Origin: Sporocytophaga myxococcoides
GTDB taxonomy: Bacteria; Bacteroidota; Bacteroidia; Cytophagales; Cytophagaceae
Direction: 5' to 3'
Assembly (NCBI RefSeq): GCF_000775915.1
Contig: NZ_BBLT01000002.1
Coordinates: 248,001 to 312,000, forward strand
Length of the DNA stretch: 64,000 nt
A program made the position numbers and the translations under genes. Below, one piece after another: positions 45,659 through 54,682 of this stretch (within the stretch, counting starts at the first letter, position 1; each line of letters opens with the position of its first letter). The notes beneath the pieces are model-generated. The model was not told the DNA's origin. It was given only the letters and a program-made list of their open reading frames with translations, and ran no database searches.

Positions 45659-47878
45659 ATGTTTTTAAAACATTTTAAAGCCTTTGGTGGTGTACTTTGC
45701 TGCTTATTTATTTCAAGCACTATTTATGCTCAAAATTATCCAGCCATATTGGACGTCAATAGTTTAAATGGCGCAAACGGATTTGCCGTACCTGCACTTA
45801 ACACTGGAGATAGAATTGGATCAGATTTAGATTTTATTGGAGACCTGAATGGAGACGGATTTGATGATATAGCAATTGGTTCTCAGGAGCAAAACAACAC
45901 TGGGTTTAAGTTAGGAGGTACAGCTTATATTATATTCGGTTCAAATAAACCATTTGCTTCTACTTTTGATCTTAGCTCTCTTGATGGTACCAATGGGTTT
46001 ATTGTGCAAGGAATCGCAGTAGATGAAAGAAGAGGAAGGGTTGTAAAAGGATTAGGAGATGTTAATAATGATGGAATTGATGACATTGTCATTGGGTCAG
46101 AGGGTAGCAAACACATTATCCTGTATGGTAAAAAAAGTAGATTTCCGGCATCAATAATTGCTATCGATATTAATGGCACGAATGGGTTTATCATAGATCA
46201 AAGCGGTATCAATGAAATAACGGGTGCTGGTGATGTGAATGGCGACGGCATTAGTGATATCATTCTAGGGCAGGCACATTGGAGTGGGCAAACCTGGGTG
46301 ATTTTTGGTAAAAATGGAAACTTCCCTGCTACTGTTACTTCAACTTATGTTGATGGAATCAATGGCTTTAAGGTGTCCGCTGCTAATAATACATCCAGGC
46401 CTTCTTATCATGTTGGTTCTGCCGGTGATATTAATAACGATGGCTATGATGATATCATTATAGGAAATTGGGCAAATAGTATAACAGAAGATGCCAAGCT
46501 AACTCATGTGGTATTTGGCAGACCAGCTCCTTTTCCTGCGTTGATAAATATCAATACATTAGATGGAACCAATGGGTTTGCCATTGAAAATTATGGCAGT
46601 GGATTTTTGAAGTGGGTAGGTAAGGTTGGAGATGTAAATGGTGATGGTATTGATGATTTCTTTTCAGATAACAGTGTGATAATGGGATCATCCAAACCTT
46701 TTCCTGCAGTGTTAACAAGAGCCAATACATTAAATGGGGTCAATGGTTTTGAACTGCCAGGTACTTATTCACCATTCGCTCCTGCAGGTGATCTTAATTT
46801 AGATGGAATAAACGATATTATAACTTTTGGTCCAAATGGAGAAGGAGTTGTAATTTTTGGTAGAAAAAACGGATTTGATGCATTGTTTAATTTTGCTGAT
46901 TTAGATGGAACAAAAGGATTTAGAATTAAAGAAGTATCTATTTCCAATATTGGTCGCCCTCTTGGAGGAGGTCAGGATTTTAACGGTGATGGCAAAGCAG
47001 ATATAGTAATAGGTAGCGAGAATACTCAGTCCAAGGGGGTTGTCTATGTGGTGTTTGGAGGTGATCATAATGTATTGCCATTGGAAGCGTCCTATCCAAA
47101 AGTGTCGCAATTAGCTTATGAAGGATTTAACCTTGAAGTAAAAGCGAAAGAAAAAGGCACAATATACTATGCGATCTATGCAGGAACACCAAATACTATA
47201 ACGAAACAAAGCGTTATACGCTCAGGACAGAATTCAACCCAGGCCAGTTCTATTCCAGTTGATAAGGTAAATACAGTTATCACTAAAACGATTACTGGTC
47301 TTGCAATGGGTACATCATATACCATTTATCTGTACCAGGAAGATGAAAAAGGCAATATTGGTTCCATTTATAAACTGGAAAATGTAAAAACATTAACAGA
47401 TTCAGAAGGCCCAACATTCTTAGCCTGTCCTTCTGATCAAATAACAGGAGAAAGCGTATTGCCAAACTTCCTTGAATTAGTGGAAGTGGTTGATAATCGT
47501 GACGACAATCCGAGTGTGAGTCAGACACCTGCAGCTGGTAAAAAAGTGATAGATGGAATGACTATAACCATTACAGCTGTTGATGACTTAAATAACTACT
47601 CAACTTGTACATTTAAAGTATTCAGCGTACCTACATCAATAGGGAATCCTTTAGATGCAGGAGTAAAAGTTTATCCAAATCCGGTCAAAAATATAATTTA
47701 TCTGGATGGAGATGTTAACTATCAGTATAAAATAGTGAATGCTGTCGGGCAAAATTGTATAGAAGGCGTTTCAAACTCTGCAATAAACGTAGAATCATTA
47801 AACGCAGGATTTTATACCATTCAGTTTTACACTCCAAATGGTCAATTGCGCCATCAGCAAAAGCTGATAAAAGAATAA
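45659..47878 (+). CDS. FG-GAP/integrin-alpha-like repeat protein with T9SS type A sorting domain
   Basis: 739 residues. Signal peptide about 1-24 (ends IYAQ). Seven calcium-loop units of the FG-GAP type (GDLNGDGFDDIAIGS, GDVNNDGIDDIVIGS, GDVNGDGISDIILG, GDINNDGYDDIIIG, GDVNGDGIDD, GDLNLDGINDI, DFNGDGKADIVIG), each with a partner motif LDGTNGF; they form a beta-propeller of integrin-alpha type that binds calcium. An HYR-like Ig domain follows (about 575-655), then a type A sorting domain (VYPNPVKNIIYLDG...LIKE). Secreted to the surface. Ligand not predictable. Confidence 0.88.
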   Translation: MFLKHFKAFGGVLCCLFISSTIYAQNYPAILDVNSLNGANGFAVPALNTGDRIGSDLDFIGDLNGDGFDDIAIGSQEQNNTGFKLGGTAYIIFGSNKPFASTFDLSSLDGTNGFIVQGIAVDERRGRVVKGLGDVNNDGIDDIVIGSEGSKHIILYGKKSRFPASIIAIDINGTNGFIIDQSGINEITGAGDVNGDGISDIILGQAHWSGQTWVIFGKNGNFPATVTSTYVDGINGFKVSAANNTSRPSYHVGSAGDINNDGYDDIIIGNWANSITEDAKLTHVVFGRPAPFPALININTLDGTNGFAIENYGSGFLKWVGKVGDVNGDGIDDFFSDNSVIMGSSKPFPAVLTRANTLNGVNGFELPGTYSPFAPAGDLNLDGINDIITFGPNGEGVVIFGRKNGFDALFNFADLDGTKGFRIKEVSISNIGRPLGGGQDFNGDGKADIVIGSENTQSKGVVYVVFGGDHNVLPLEASYPKVSQLAYEGFNLEVKAKEKGTIYYAIYAGTPNTITKQSVIRSGQNSTQASSIPVDKVNTVITKTITGLAMGTSYTIYLYQEDEKGNIGSIYKLENVKTLTDSEGPTFLACPSDQITGESVLPNFLELVEVVDNRDDNPSVSQTPAAGKKVIDGMTITITAVDDLNNYSTCTFKVFSVPTSIGNPLDAGVKVYPNPVKNIIYLDGDVNYQYKIVNAVGQNCIEGVSNSAINVESLNAGFYTIQFYTPNGQLRHQQKLIKE

Positions 47879-48404
47879 TAGAATTTAATAGTTCATATTC
47901 ATTAAGAATAGGTTTGGGCTTTAAAGCCTAAACCTGTTCTTTTTCCTTTGTATATTCTTTTGTTGCTTGCTCATGTTTAACCATAAAATGATTTATTGAA
48001 TTTCCTTATTTTAATTATGAAACCTTGTTAACTCATATTCGCTCTCGAAATTAGAGATCTAGGATATATTAGCGACGATTTTATTTTATTGTTCCGTGTT
48101 TTCATGGATGATGTATAGGTAAAAATACAGTGTGCCATTGTTAATTATATCTAGTAGATTTGATTAATAATGGGAAATCTTTTTATAACATATAATCTGC
48201 AACAACTTACTACCAGGCAGGGCTTTGCTCTCCCTGCAGATTCAGTATGTTATGGGACCTTTATATGTAACAGTCTTCTATCCCTTCCTTCTAAAGACTT
48301 TATTAATTAATCCCCGACCCATTCTTTTTTTATTTAAAGGGTTCGGGGAATTCAGTTACTTCTTTTGAGTTCCTGTTTCTGTTATTAATTATTCGTCTTT
48401 AGCT
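47879..48404. other. 526-base intergenic region rich in hairpins
   Basis: Contains the terminator at 47910-47935, then imperfect hairpins at 48217-48237 (GCAGGG...CCCTGC) and about 48311-48348 (CCCCGACCC...GGGTTCGGGG). No ORF, tRNA or known RNA was recognised. A small RNA cannot be excluded. Confidence 0.4.
47910..47935 (+). terminator. Terminator after the FG-GAP gene
   Basis: AGGTTTGGGCTTT / AAAGCCTAAACCT, one G-T pair, followed by GTTCTTTTTCC. Confidence 0.7.
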
Positions 48405-49733
48405 ATGATAAAAAAAATATTTCTTGAGCCAGTAGAAAAAATAATTTTCCTGGCGGCCATATTCCTCACAGCAATAACAATTTTTATTGCTATCTATATT
48501 GCAAGTGATGTACTTATTATTATCAGTGTTCTGTTAACTGTATCTGTTCTTGTGTTGCAGAGAGTGATCTCGTCTGAAAGCTGGTATTTTAGGAAGGCTG
48601 TTATTCATGAAAAAATTGTTAGGAATTCAGACTGGTTGAGCCATAGTATTAAAGCTTTAGCATTCCGGCTGCTTTCTGATAAAAGGAATAAGTATTACTG
48701 GCTTTCCTGTCTCAAGATAAGGAATGTGTCCGTTATTGCTGCTTCAGACCCTTCTGCAATTAAAAATTCGGATTACATGCCTGATGAATTTATGATAGTT
48801 GCGGGGCATCGTCCTGAAATGCCCAAGGGAGATTTAAGAGTACATATCGGAAGTAGTCAGTGCATGCAGCCATACTTTATGAATGTTATCCATTTCCGGA
48901 ATAGTAGTTTTTACTTTCAATTAGAAGCGAATAACCATGATTCCCATCACACATTTGATAAGAATGACATTGTGCTGGAGATAAAAAGTAATGGTCCTTT
49001 CATGTTAAATGAAAGATTTAATGAGAAATTGTTTCTTCAAAATGCCATGAAGCCCGGCGTTAAGATGATAGAGATTGATCTTTCCCTAATGATAACAGGC
49101 TTCTTCAATGAAGGAAATCGAGTTGATTGTATTAGAGATTTGCTGAGTTTTGTCTGGAAGATCAGACGTATCACGATGGGAAAGCCTGTAGGTATTAAAC
49201 TCTCAAAATACAACAGAGGTTGTTTGTCAGACCTCTGCAGTGAGATAAATAAGTCAATAACTATTCCGGACTTTATCACTCTTTCTGCTGAATTTTATAA
49301 ATCTTTTCAGGTTCATCCAGCAAATGAAGGTAAAGATCAGGATGACTTCTATGTCTCTGCAAGTAAGATCTTAAGGATGCATAAGCTGGATGAAGAGGTT
49401 AAAATTATTGCAGAAGGAACAGTAGAGTCAGGATTTGATCTTTATAAATCCTTTGCTCTGGGAATCTCTGCCTGGTTTCTTAATTCAGGAGTTTATTTCA
49501 AGCCAATGAATGCTAAACATGTCATTTCTGATAAATATGAGGTAAGAGAAGAATTGTTAAATGGTTGCTTTGAATTTATGAAACTCGGTGGATATACTGA
49601 AACATGGCAAGTAGAGCCATATTCCATATACAAAAAGGATATCAGAGGCAAATACAGTTCACTTTATGATTTATACTTTCAGAAAGCAGGGGGCCTTTCA
49701 TTTGCTTCGATTAAACATTTTAATTTAAATTAA
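48405..49733 (+). CDS. Degenerate FMN-binding glutamate-synthase-like membrane protein
   Basis: 442 residues. Two N-terminal TM helices (about 10-50), then a TIM-barrel region similar to the FMN-binding domain of glutamate synthase: GKPVGIKLS (family GVKL), IPDFITLSAEF (family PDFIVVDG), KIIAEGTVESGFDLYKSFALGISAWFLNSGVYF (family KIIASGKI-TGFD-KALALGAD). But the family's EGGTG flavin loop is replaced by AEFYKSFQVHPANEG, and the CPVGVAT cluster motif is missing. It therefore probably cannot act as a glutamate synthase. The N-terminus with two TM segments matches the membrane-bound GltS-like subgroup. Upstream of the GreA/Rnk-like gene by 9 bases, so co-transcribed. Confidence 0.6.
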   Translation: MIKKIFLEPVEKIIFLAAIFLTAITIFIAIYIASDVLIIISVLLTVSVLVLQRVISSESWYFRKAVIHEKIVRNSDWLSHSIKALAFRLLSDKRNKYYWLSCLKIRNVSVIAASDPSAIKNSDYMPDEFMIVAGHRPEMPKGDLRVHIGSSQCMQPYFMNVIHFRNSSFYFQLEANNHDSHHTFDKNDIVLEIKSNGPFMLNERFNEKLFLQNAMKPGVKMIEIDLSLMITGFFNEGNRVDCIRDLLSFVWKIRRITMGKPVGIKLSKYNRGCLSDLCSEINKSITIPDFITLSAEFYKSFQVHPANEGKDQDDFYVSASKILRMHKLDEEVKIIAEGTVESGFDLYKSFALGISAWFLNSGVYFKPMNAKHVISDKYEVREELLNGCFEFMKLGGYTETWQVEPYSIYKKDIRGKYSSLYDLYFQKAGGLSFASIKHFNLN

Positions 49734-49742
49734 CAGACATTT

Positions 49743-50123
49743 ATGAAAAAGGAAATTGTTTTATCCAGACAAGACTATGATCTTATTACTAATCTTATCA
49801 AAAATACACCCTCAGATTTTTCTCAGTATAGTTTAAAGAAGCTTAGTACTGAGTTGAGATCTGCTAAAGTGTTGGAAGGCGAAAATCTTCCTGAAGATGT
49901 AATAAGAGTAAACTCTGAAGTTGAGATTTTTGATGAGAAAGAAAAGAAGAGCATGACATTTAAACTCGTTCCACCTTCTGTTGCAAACCTGAAAGAAAAC
50001 AAGCTTTCAATTTTAGCTCCTCTGGGATCTGCTATTATCGGTTACAGAAAAGGGGACCTGGTAGAGTGGGAAGTACCGGCTGGTAAAAAGGTATTTAAAA
50101 TTAAAGAGGTGAGAAATTCCTGA
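49743..50123 (+). CDS. GreA/GreB-family (Rnk-like) protein
   Basis: 126 residues. C-terminal GreA/Rnk-type fold: IRVNSEVEIFD, TFKLVPPSVANLKENKLSILAPLGSAIIGYRKGDLVEWEVPAGKKVFKIKEV (about 58-122). The N-terminal coiled coil that GreA/GreB insert into the polymerase secondary channel is short (about residues 5-45), as in Rnk, so it may bind RNA polymerase without strong cleavage activity. 9 bases downstream of the glutamate-synthase-like gene, probably one transcript. Confidence 0.85.
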   Translation: MKKEIVLSRQDYDLITNLIKNTPSDFSQYSLKKLSTELRSAKVLEGENLPEDVIRVNSEVEIFDEKEKKSMTFKLVPPSVANLKENKLSILAPLGSAIIGYRKGDLVEWEVPAGKKVFKIKEVRNS

Positions 50124-50311
50124 AGGAGACTCTTACACTTTTTATCCCCAATTAATAGATATAATACATGTATACACAGAGAGCATGTTCAGCAGTTATC
50201 ACTTTATCCTGATGCTTGTGTTTAATTTGTTGAACATCCTCTGTGTATCTTTGGATTAGGTATTAAGTAGGAAATCATTAATATGTATCATGAAACCCAT
50301 TAGCTTAATAA
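50124..50311. repeat. Large imperfect inverted repeat in the intergenic gap
   Basis: TACACAGAGAGCATGTTCA (about 50173-50191) pairs with TGAACATCCTCTGTGTA (about 50231-50247), with mismatches, around a 40-base loop. It lies in the 188-base gap between convergent genes and may be a long hairpin terminator or a small mobile-like element. Confidence 0.4.
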
Positions 50312-52582
50312 TTACTTCTTCTCAAGGTAGCTTTTGAAATATCCGCATTCGTTAATGATTTCTTTATAATATTGAGTGGTGGCATACTGATCTTTTAAAA
50401 GTTTAAAATATTTTCCAGCTATGAATTGTTTGTTGTATTTTAATGAGCCGGAGATAAAGAATGCATTTTGCTCACACTTGGCAGCCATAAAAGCACATTT
50501 GGCCTTAAGTTCTTTATTGGTAGTGGCATTCATGGCTTTGATATAATATTCTTCTGCCTTTGAGCAATCAAATATGTTTTTATTGTTATTTATAATATCT
50601 TTTTCTGAATCCCAATAAAAATACATTAAGCCCACATCAAAGGTGCCATTGATATACATATTTCTGCAATTTCCGAAATAAGTCATATTGTAATACCCAT
50701 TGGCCAGCTTAAAATAAATATCAAATGCATTAACAGGGTTGGATTTGACTTTTTGCTCCAGATCAATCATTTCATTGATAAATTTGAGGTTGTCATATGA
50801 ACCATCATATTCTGCCTGATCGCAATCCCTGCAATCCTTAAGTCTTATTGTAAATGGATCAGATTCCAGATATTTTGAACCTGCCATTGTGAATTTCTTT
50901 TTAGCCTCTTCAAAGTTATAATCCTTGTAAAGTATGTTTACTCCCTGCATGTCATAAAGGACATTTACATTATGTCCATATGTTTTTTGAACAAGGCTGT
51001 CGAAAGGTGTTTTGACAGCCTTGTTAAGGTAGGAAATCATCTTTTCCAAAAAATCATTATCTCTTAGATATTCTGAAGTTCTCGATTGGTCCAAGCTATA
51101 TGAGACCACCTTGTTTCCCCATAAATCATAGATCTCAGCCATCCGCCGTATAGCCCAATAATATGCGTTGGAACTGCGAAGTCTTTCATTATTGGTTTGA
51201 GCATTTCTTAACCAGTTTAATTCTCGTGTTATATTTTCTTCATTCTTGTCGTTAGGGGTATATGTTTGGATTTTTGAAATAATACGAATAACACCGATCT
51301 GGTCCATAGCCATCTGATCATCGCTCTTAATTTGACCGGATGCTGTTTTTAGAAATGAGTCACCTTTTTTAGTATCTCCTTCAAGTATGTTAAGGTAAGC
51401 GGCAGATATGTTCCAAAGCCATGGTTTGGATGTATTGCCTACGTTAGCAAGATCGGTAACAAATTTGATTAGATCCTTGTCCATTTTGGATGCCACGATT
51501 TTGTAGCCTGTAGAATCAAGGGAGTAGATAGAGGTAGGTAAAATTTTTTCTTCTTCGATGTTGATTGCCCTTGCCAAAAGTAGCTCCAGCAAGTCAGACT
51601 TCGGATCAAGATTATAAATCATCTTCATGGCTCTTAAAGCGTCTTGCTTAATACCAAGTAAGTGCCAGAGAGCGGCAGCTTGTCTTTTATTTTTAGCAAG
51701 GGCCAGGGAGCCTTTCCAGTCTGATTCATCGGTTGGCATGAAACTCATAAAGGCGGTTTCCTTTATCGGATCCCATTGGTCATATGCAACGGAATATAGA
51801 TAGTTGGCATCGGCAGGGCGATCAAGTTTTCTGTATGCACCTGCTGCATAGCACATGGACCTGTACTTCATACTCGGATTAACAATAAAGGAGTCTTTAT
51901 GGTCTTCAAAGTAAAGAGCGCATTCGCCAAAATCCGAATTGAAAAAGTGAAGTCTTGTTATCTGGAAGAAATAGCGTTCCTTTACAAACTGGTTCTTTAC
52001 TTGTTTGGCTTGCTTTACACCTCCGGCAATTAATGTTTCCAGTTTTTTCTTATCGTGTTCAGGCTCTTCGTCATCGCTGTACCAGGTTATCACTTTTGTA
52101 CAGTATTCTGTGCATCTTTTTGCGAAGCCAAGATAATAGAGGAATTCTTTCACCTTATTTTTATCAGCAACACTTGTAATGGAATTGGCTTTTAATTTTT
52201 TAGAAATAGGGAAGTCAGATTTCTTAGTATAAAAAATAAGTGTGTCAATGGCTCCAAGTTTTGCACTGTATAACAGAAAATGCAAGTCTTTATCTTGCAC
52301 TTGCTGCCCAAGAAATGTTTTCCATTCCTCAATATTTATAGTGTCAAATTGTTGTATGTAATCCACTTTATGATAGCCACCATAGCCATCATACATAGGA
52401 TTCATGCTTCTGAAGAAGGAATGATATTTTTTGTTTTCAATGACTTCCGGGGCAAAGAAGCTATCCGTAATTTCCCAAAAATCTCCACCGGCGCAACCTG
52501 CCAGATAACGGTGATTAATAGCGATAAGCGCAATTATGCTAATTGAAATAATTGAAAATTTCTTCCAGTTGTTCAATATCAT
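50312..52582 (-). CDS. Large envelope protein of unknown function, helical/TPR-like
   Basis: 756 residues from the ATG at 52582; a TTG at 52612 is the alternative. Hydrophobic N-terminus (ISIISISIIALIAI, about 8-22) then GCAGGDFWE, either a lipobox-like or a TM anchor. The rest is long and helical with repeated Tyr/Leu/Ala pairs (YYWAIRRMAEIYDLWG, YYIKAMNATTNKELKAKCAFMAAKCE), suggesting TPR-like solenoid repeats. The start lies inside the 3' end of the upstream gene (44-base overlap), so the two are translationally coupled. Substrate unknown. Confidence 0.65.
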   Translation of the reverse strand: MILNNWKKFSIISISIIALIAINHRYLAGCAGGDFWEITDSFFAPEVIENKKYHSFFRSMNPMYDGYGGYHKVDYIQQFDTINIEEWKTFLGQQVQDKDLHFLLYSAKLGAIDTLIFYTKKSDFPISKKLKANSITSVADKNKVKEFLYYLGFAKRCTEYCTKVITWYSDDEEPEHDKKKLETLIAGGVKQAKQVKNQFVKERYFFQITRLHFFNSDFGECALYFEDHKDSFIVNPSMKYRSMCYAAGAYRKLDRPADANYLYSVAYDQWDPIKETAFMSFMPTDESDWKGSLALAKNKRQAAALWHLLGIKQDALRAMKMIYNLDPKSDLLELLLARAINIEEEKILPTSIYSLDSTGYKIVASKMDKDLIKFVTDLANVGNTSKPWLWNISAAYLNILEGDTKKGDSFLKTASGQIKSDDQMAMDQIGVIRIISKIQTYTPNDKNEENITRELNWLRNAQTNNERLRSSNAYYWAIRRMAEIYDLWGNKVVSYSLDQSRTSEYLRDNDFLEKMISYLNKAVKTPFDSLVQKTYGHNVNVLYDMQGVNILYKDYNFEEAKKKFTMAGSKYLESDPFTIRLKDCRDCDQAEYDGSYDNLKFINEMIDLEQKVKSNPVNAFDIYFKLANGYYNMTYFGNCRNMYINGTFDVGLMYFYWDSEKDIINNNKNIFDCSKAEEYYIKAMNATTNKELKAKCAFMAAKCEQNAFFISGSLKYNKQFIAGKYFKLLKDQYATTQYYKEIINECGYFKSYLEKK

Positions 52583-53561
52583 GGTCTGTAAAGTTTTTAG
52601 AATCAAGATCAAAAAGTGAGACAGAAGCTGGAGTTGTACTTAAATGGTGAGAGAGCATCTTTGCTGCGGCTTCCAGGTCTTCGCCAGAAACTCTTTCCAT
52701 TCTGAAAACATCTCCTTCTTTAATGTATTTATTTTGATAATAAAATGATTTTTCTGCTGCCAGGATTTTATCTTTATTCATCCTGAAGTTGTCAGATATA
52801 GTGAAGTCAGGCAGCGTTTCTTTGCTTAGCAAATCAATAATTTTACCATCTCTGATTTGCAAAGCCCATTCGAATATGGGCAATGTAGAATCCAGAGGAA
52901 GAGGATATTTCCTGGTATATGCAACATATGATTCAGCATCTTTTTTATTCCAGATACTGTTTCTGCTGGCTGAAGGCTTAAGCTGTCCCATATTATAAAA
53001 CATAAGCATGCCTCGGTCTGCCGGGGGCACTCCTGTAATATTTCTGTATTTAACCTGATGGAGACGTATGGTAGCAGAAAGAATGCAGGAAAGAGGAAGC
53101 TTACTTTTTATCAGTCTTAAAAGATTAAAATATTTGTCACGGGTTTTGTCTGACCAGTCACAGTCTATCTGGAGCTCAGTAAAATTGACATTATTTCTTT
53201 TAGCAAAAACCTTAACACTAGTAGTAATATTGTCAGCAAGAATTTCAAGGGTATGTGGCTGAATATGTGATAAGGTTCTATTAGTTAAGTATACAACCGG
53301 TACAATTTGTAGGGAACCAGGTATTGAGTCTTTGAGAATCACATGGCCTTTAGGCTCAGGCTTGTCAGTCCAATCGACATCAAAAAAGCGAAGGTAGATT
53401 TTTTTTATGCCAAGCGTGTTGATGGCTTCTTTTTCTTTTCCATTTAGACTGAATATACTTTTCCAATAGTAAAATGAACGTATGGTTCCTGCATCATTTT
53501 TTCTATCAGAACAGGATAGCGTTGTTAAAGATAGCAGTACTAAAATAAAAAATCTGAGCAT
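52539..53561 (-). CDS. Lipoprotein, possible TIM-barrel glycoside-hydrolase-like
   Basis: 340 residues from the ATG at 53561; a TTG at 53606 was rejected. Lipobox LSC at about residue 17 (MLRFFILVLLSLTTLSC). The fold pattern IKKIYLRFFDVDW, FTELQIDCDWSDKTRDKYFNLL and RGMLMFYNMG resembles beta strands of DUF3142-type TIM barrels, in which acidic residues at strand ends are catalytic. Two acidic candidates, Asp in DVDW and in DCDW, are visible. Its 3' end overlaps the next gene. Function inferred only from fold likeness. Confidence 0.6.
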   Translation of the reverse strand: MLRFFILVLLSLTTLSCSDRKNDAGTIRSFYYWKSIFSLNGKEKEAINTLGIKKIYLRFFDVDWTDKPEPKGHVILKDSIPGSLQIVPVVYLTNRTLSHIQPHTLEILADNITTSVKVFAKRNNVNFTELQIDCDWSDKTRDKYFNLLRLIKSKLPLSCILSATIRLHQVKYRNITGVPPADRGMLMFYNMGQLKPSASRNSIWNKKDAESYVAYTRKYPLPLDSTLPIFEWALQIRDGKIIDLLSKETLPDFTISDNFRMNKDKILAAEKSFYYQNKYIKEGDVFRMERVSGEDLEAAAKMLSHHLSTTPASVSLFDLDSKNFTDHDIEQLEEIFNYFN

Positions 53562-53606
53562 GATTAAATTCAAGTTTATAAAAGTATAAAGAATAAGGAA
53601 AAGCAA

Positions 53607-53927
53607 AAAAAATCTTTTCTAAATTGAGCATCAGTTAGATAAAAATTTTGTGATTTCTGGATGAAGCTTTCTTAATATAATGAACGTCGGAATAAGTTCT
53701 TGTATTCCAATGGCTCCTTGGATATAAGATTGAGATTTTAAAAGAGGTTATTGTCCTAAAGAATCACCTATAGAAGAGATGCTGAAATGAATTTTTGATA
53801 TTCTCAGATTGTTCTAAAAAAAGTTTTGTGAAAATAATTTAGGAAAAAGTAATATTTGTGAAAAAGTTAAAAGACTGGAAGCTTTCAGTTCTTTTTGCTA
53901 GTTTCAATACTTTAATCAAAAAAGATA
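53607..53927. other. Intergenic region, divergent promoters
   Basis: 321 bases between the lipoprotein gene (minus) and yjdM (plus). AT-rich; no hairpin, repeat or exact TAnnTTTG box was recognised. Confidence 0.35.
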
Positions 53928-54263
53928 ATGACAGAAGAAAACAAACCATGCCCTCAATGCAAATCACCTTATGGGTATTTAAGCGGATCATTGATGATGT
54001 GCCCGGAATGTGGGCACGAGTGGGATCCTAATGAAGTAGAAGAAACAGGACTTGTAGTAAAGGATGCGAATGGAAATATTCTGAAAGATGGTGATTCTGT
54101 AGTGGTAGTCAAAAATTTACCGGTAAAAGGATCTCCACAGCCCGTAAAAGCAGGTACAAAAGTGAAAAACATTAAGTTAGTGGAGGGAGATCACAATATA
54201 GATTGCAAAATCGATGGATTTGGCTCTATGGCTTTAAAATCTGAATTTGTAAAGAAGGCTTAG
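53928..54263 (+). CDS. yjdM: Zinc-ribbon protein YjdM (PhnA family)
   Basis: 111 residues. N-terminal zinc ribbon: CPQC (8-11) and CPECGHEW (about 25-32), then [66 protein letters not shown], the whole PhnA domain, of normal length. In other bacteria the family lies near phosphonate genes, but the function is not settled. No phosphonate genes here. Terminator follows. Confidence 0.9.
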   Translation: MTEENKPCPQCKSPYGYLSGSLMMCPECGHEWDPNEVEETGLVVKDANGNILKDGDSVVVVKNLPVKGSPQPVKAGTKVKNIKLVEGDHNIDCKIDGFGSMALKSEFVKKA

Positions 54264-54667
54264 ATATCCTAACCCTTTTGGTGGTTCAGGTCATAGCGAT
54301 ACGTTAAAAATCCCGGAATTTAAACCGGGATTTTTTATTAAGTATTTTTTCTTTTCTGACTGACTTTATTATCCGTTCACTTTGACACAAATAAAGATAG
54401 TTTTACGTCTGAAAGTTTTTGATTTTTATTCCATTATCAGATTAGTGAATGCTAGAAAGCAGGATAATCTCTTCTGAATTACAGTTTTTTGTTACACTCA
54501 TGATATGATTTTTCTGACAGACTTAAAATAATTTAATCTATTATCCGTCTGTCACAACACAGTATATATATCCTGATTTACGATTGCTTTTGCAGAATTC
54601 TTTTTGGTAAAGTAACCGAAGCGGGTTTTCAGAGTTAAGTTATCAGAACTTATTGGTAAACATTTAA
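54264..54667. other. 404-base intergenic region
   Basis: Starts with the yjdM terminator (54308-54333). The rest carries two similar AT-rich stretches containing ATTATCCGT and CACAACA-type words (about 54367 and 54540), but no gene, promoter or RNA was recognised. Confidence 0.35.
54308..54333 (+). terminator. yjdM terminator
   Basis: Stem AAATCCCGG / CCGGGATTT with an 8-base loop, followed by TTTTATTAAG. Confidence 0.75.
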
Positions 54668-54682
54668 TTGAAAATTACAACT

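Noticed and set aside
48405-49733. Functional glutamate synthase large subunit
   Set aside because: Flavin loop and iron-sulfur cysteine motif are both absent, and the protein is much shorter than GltB.
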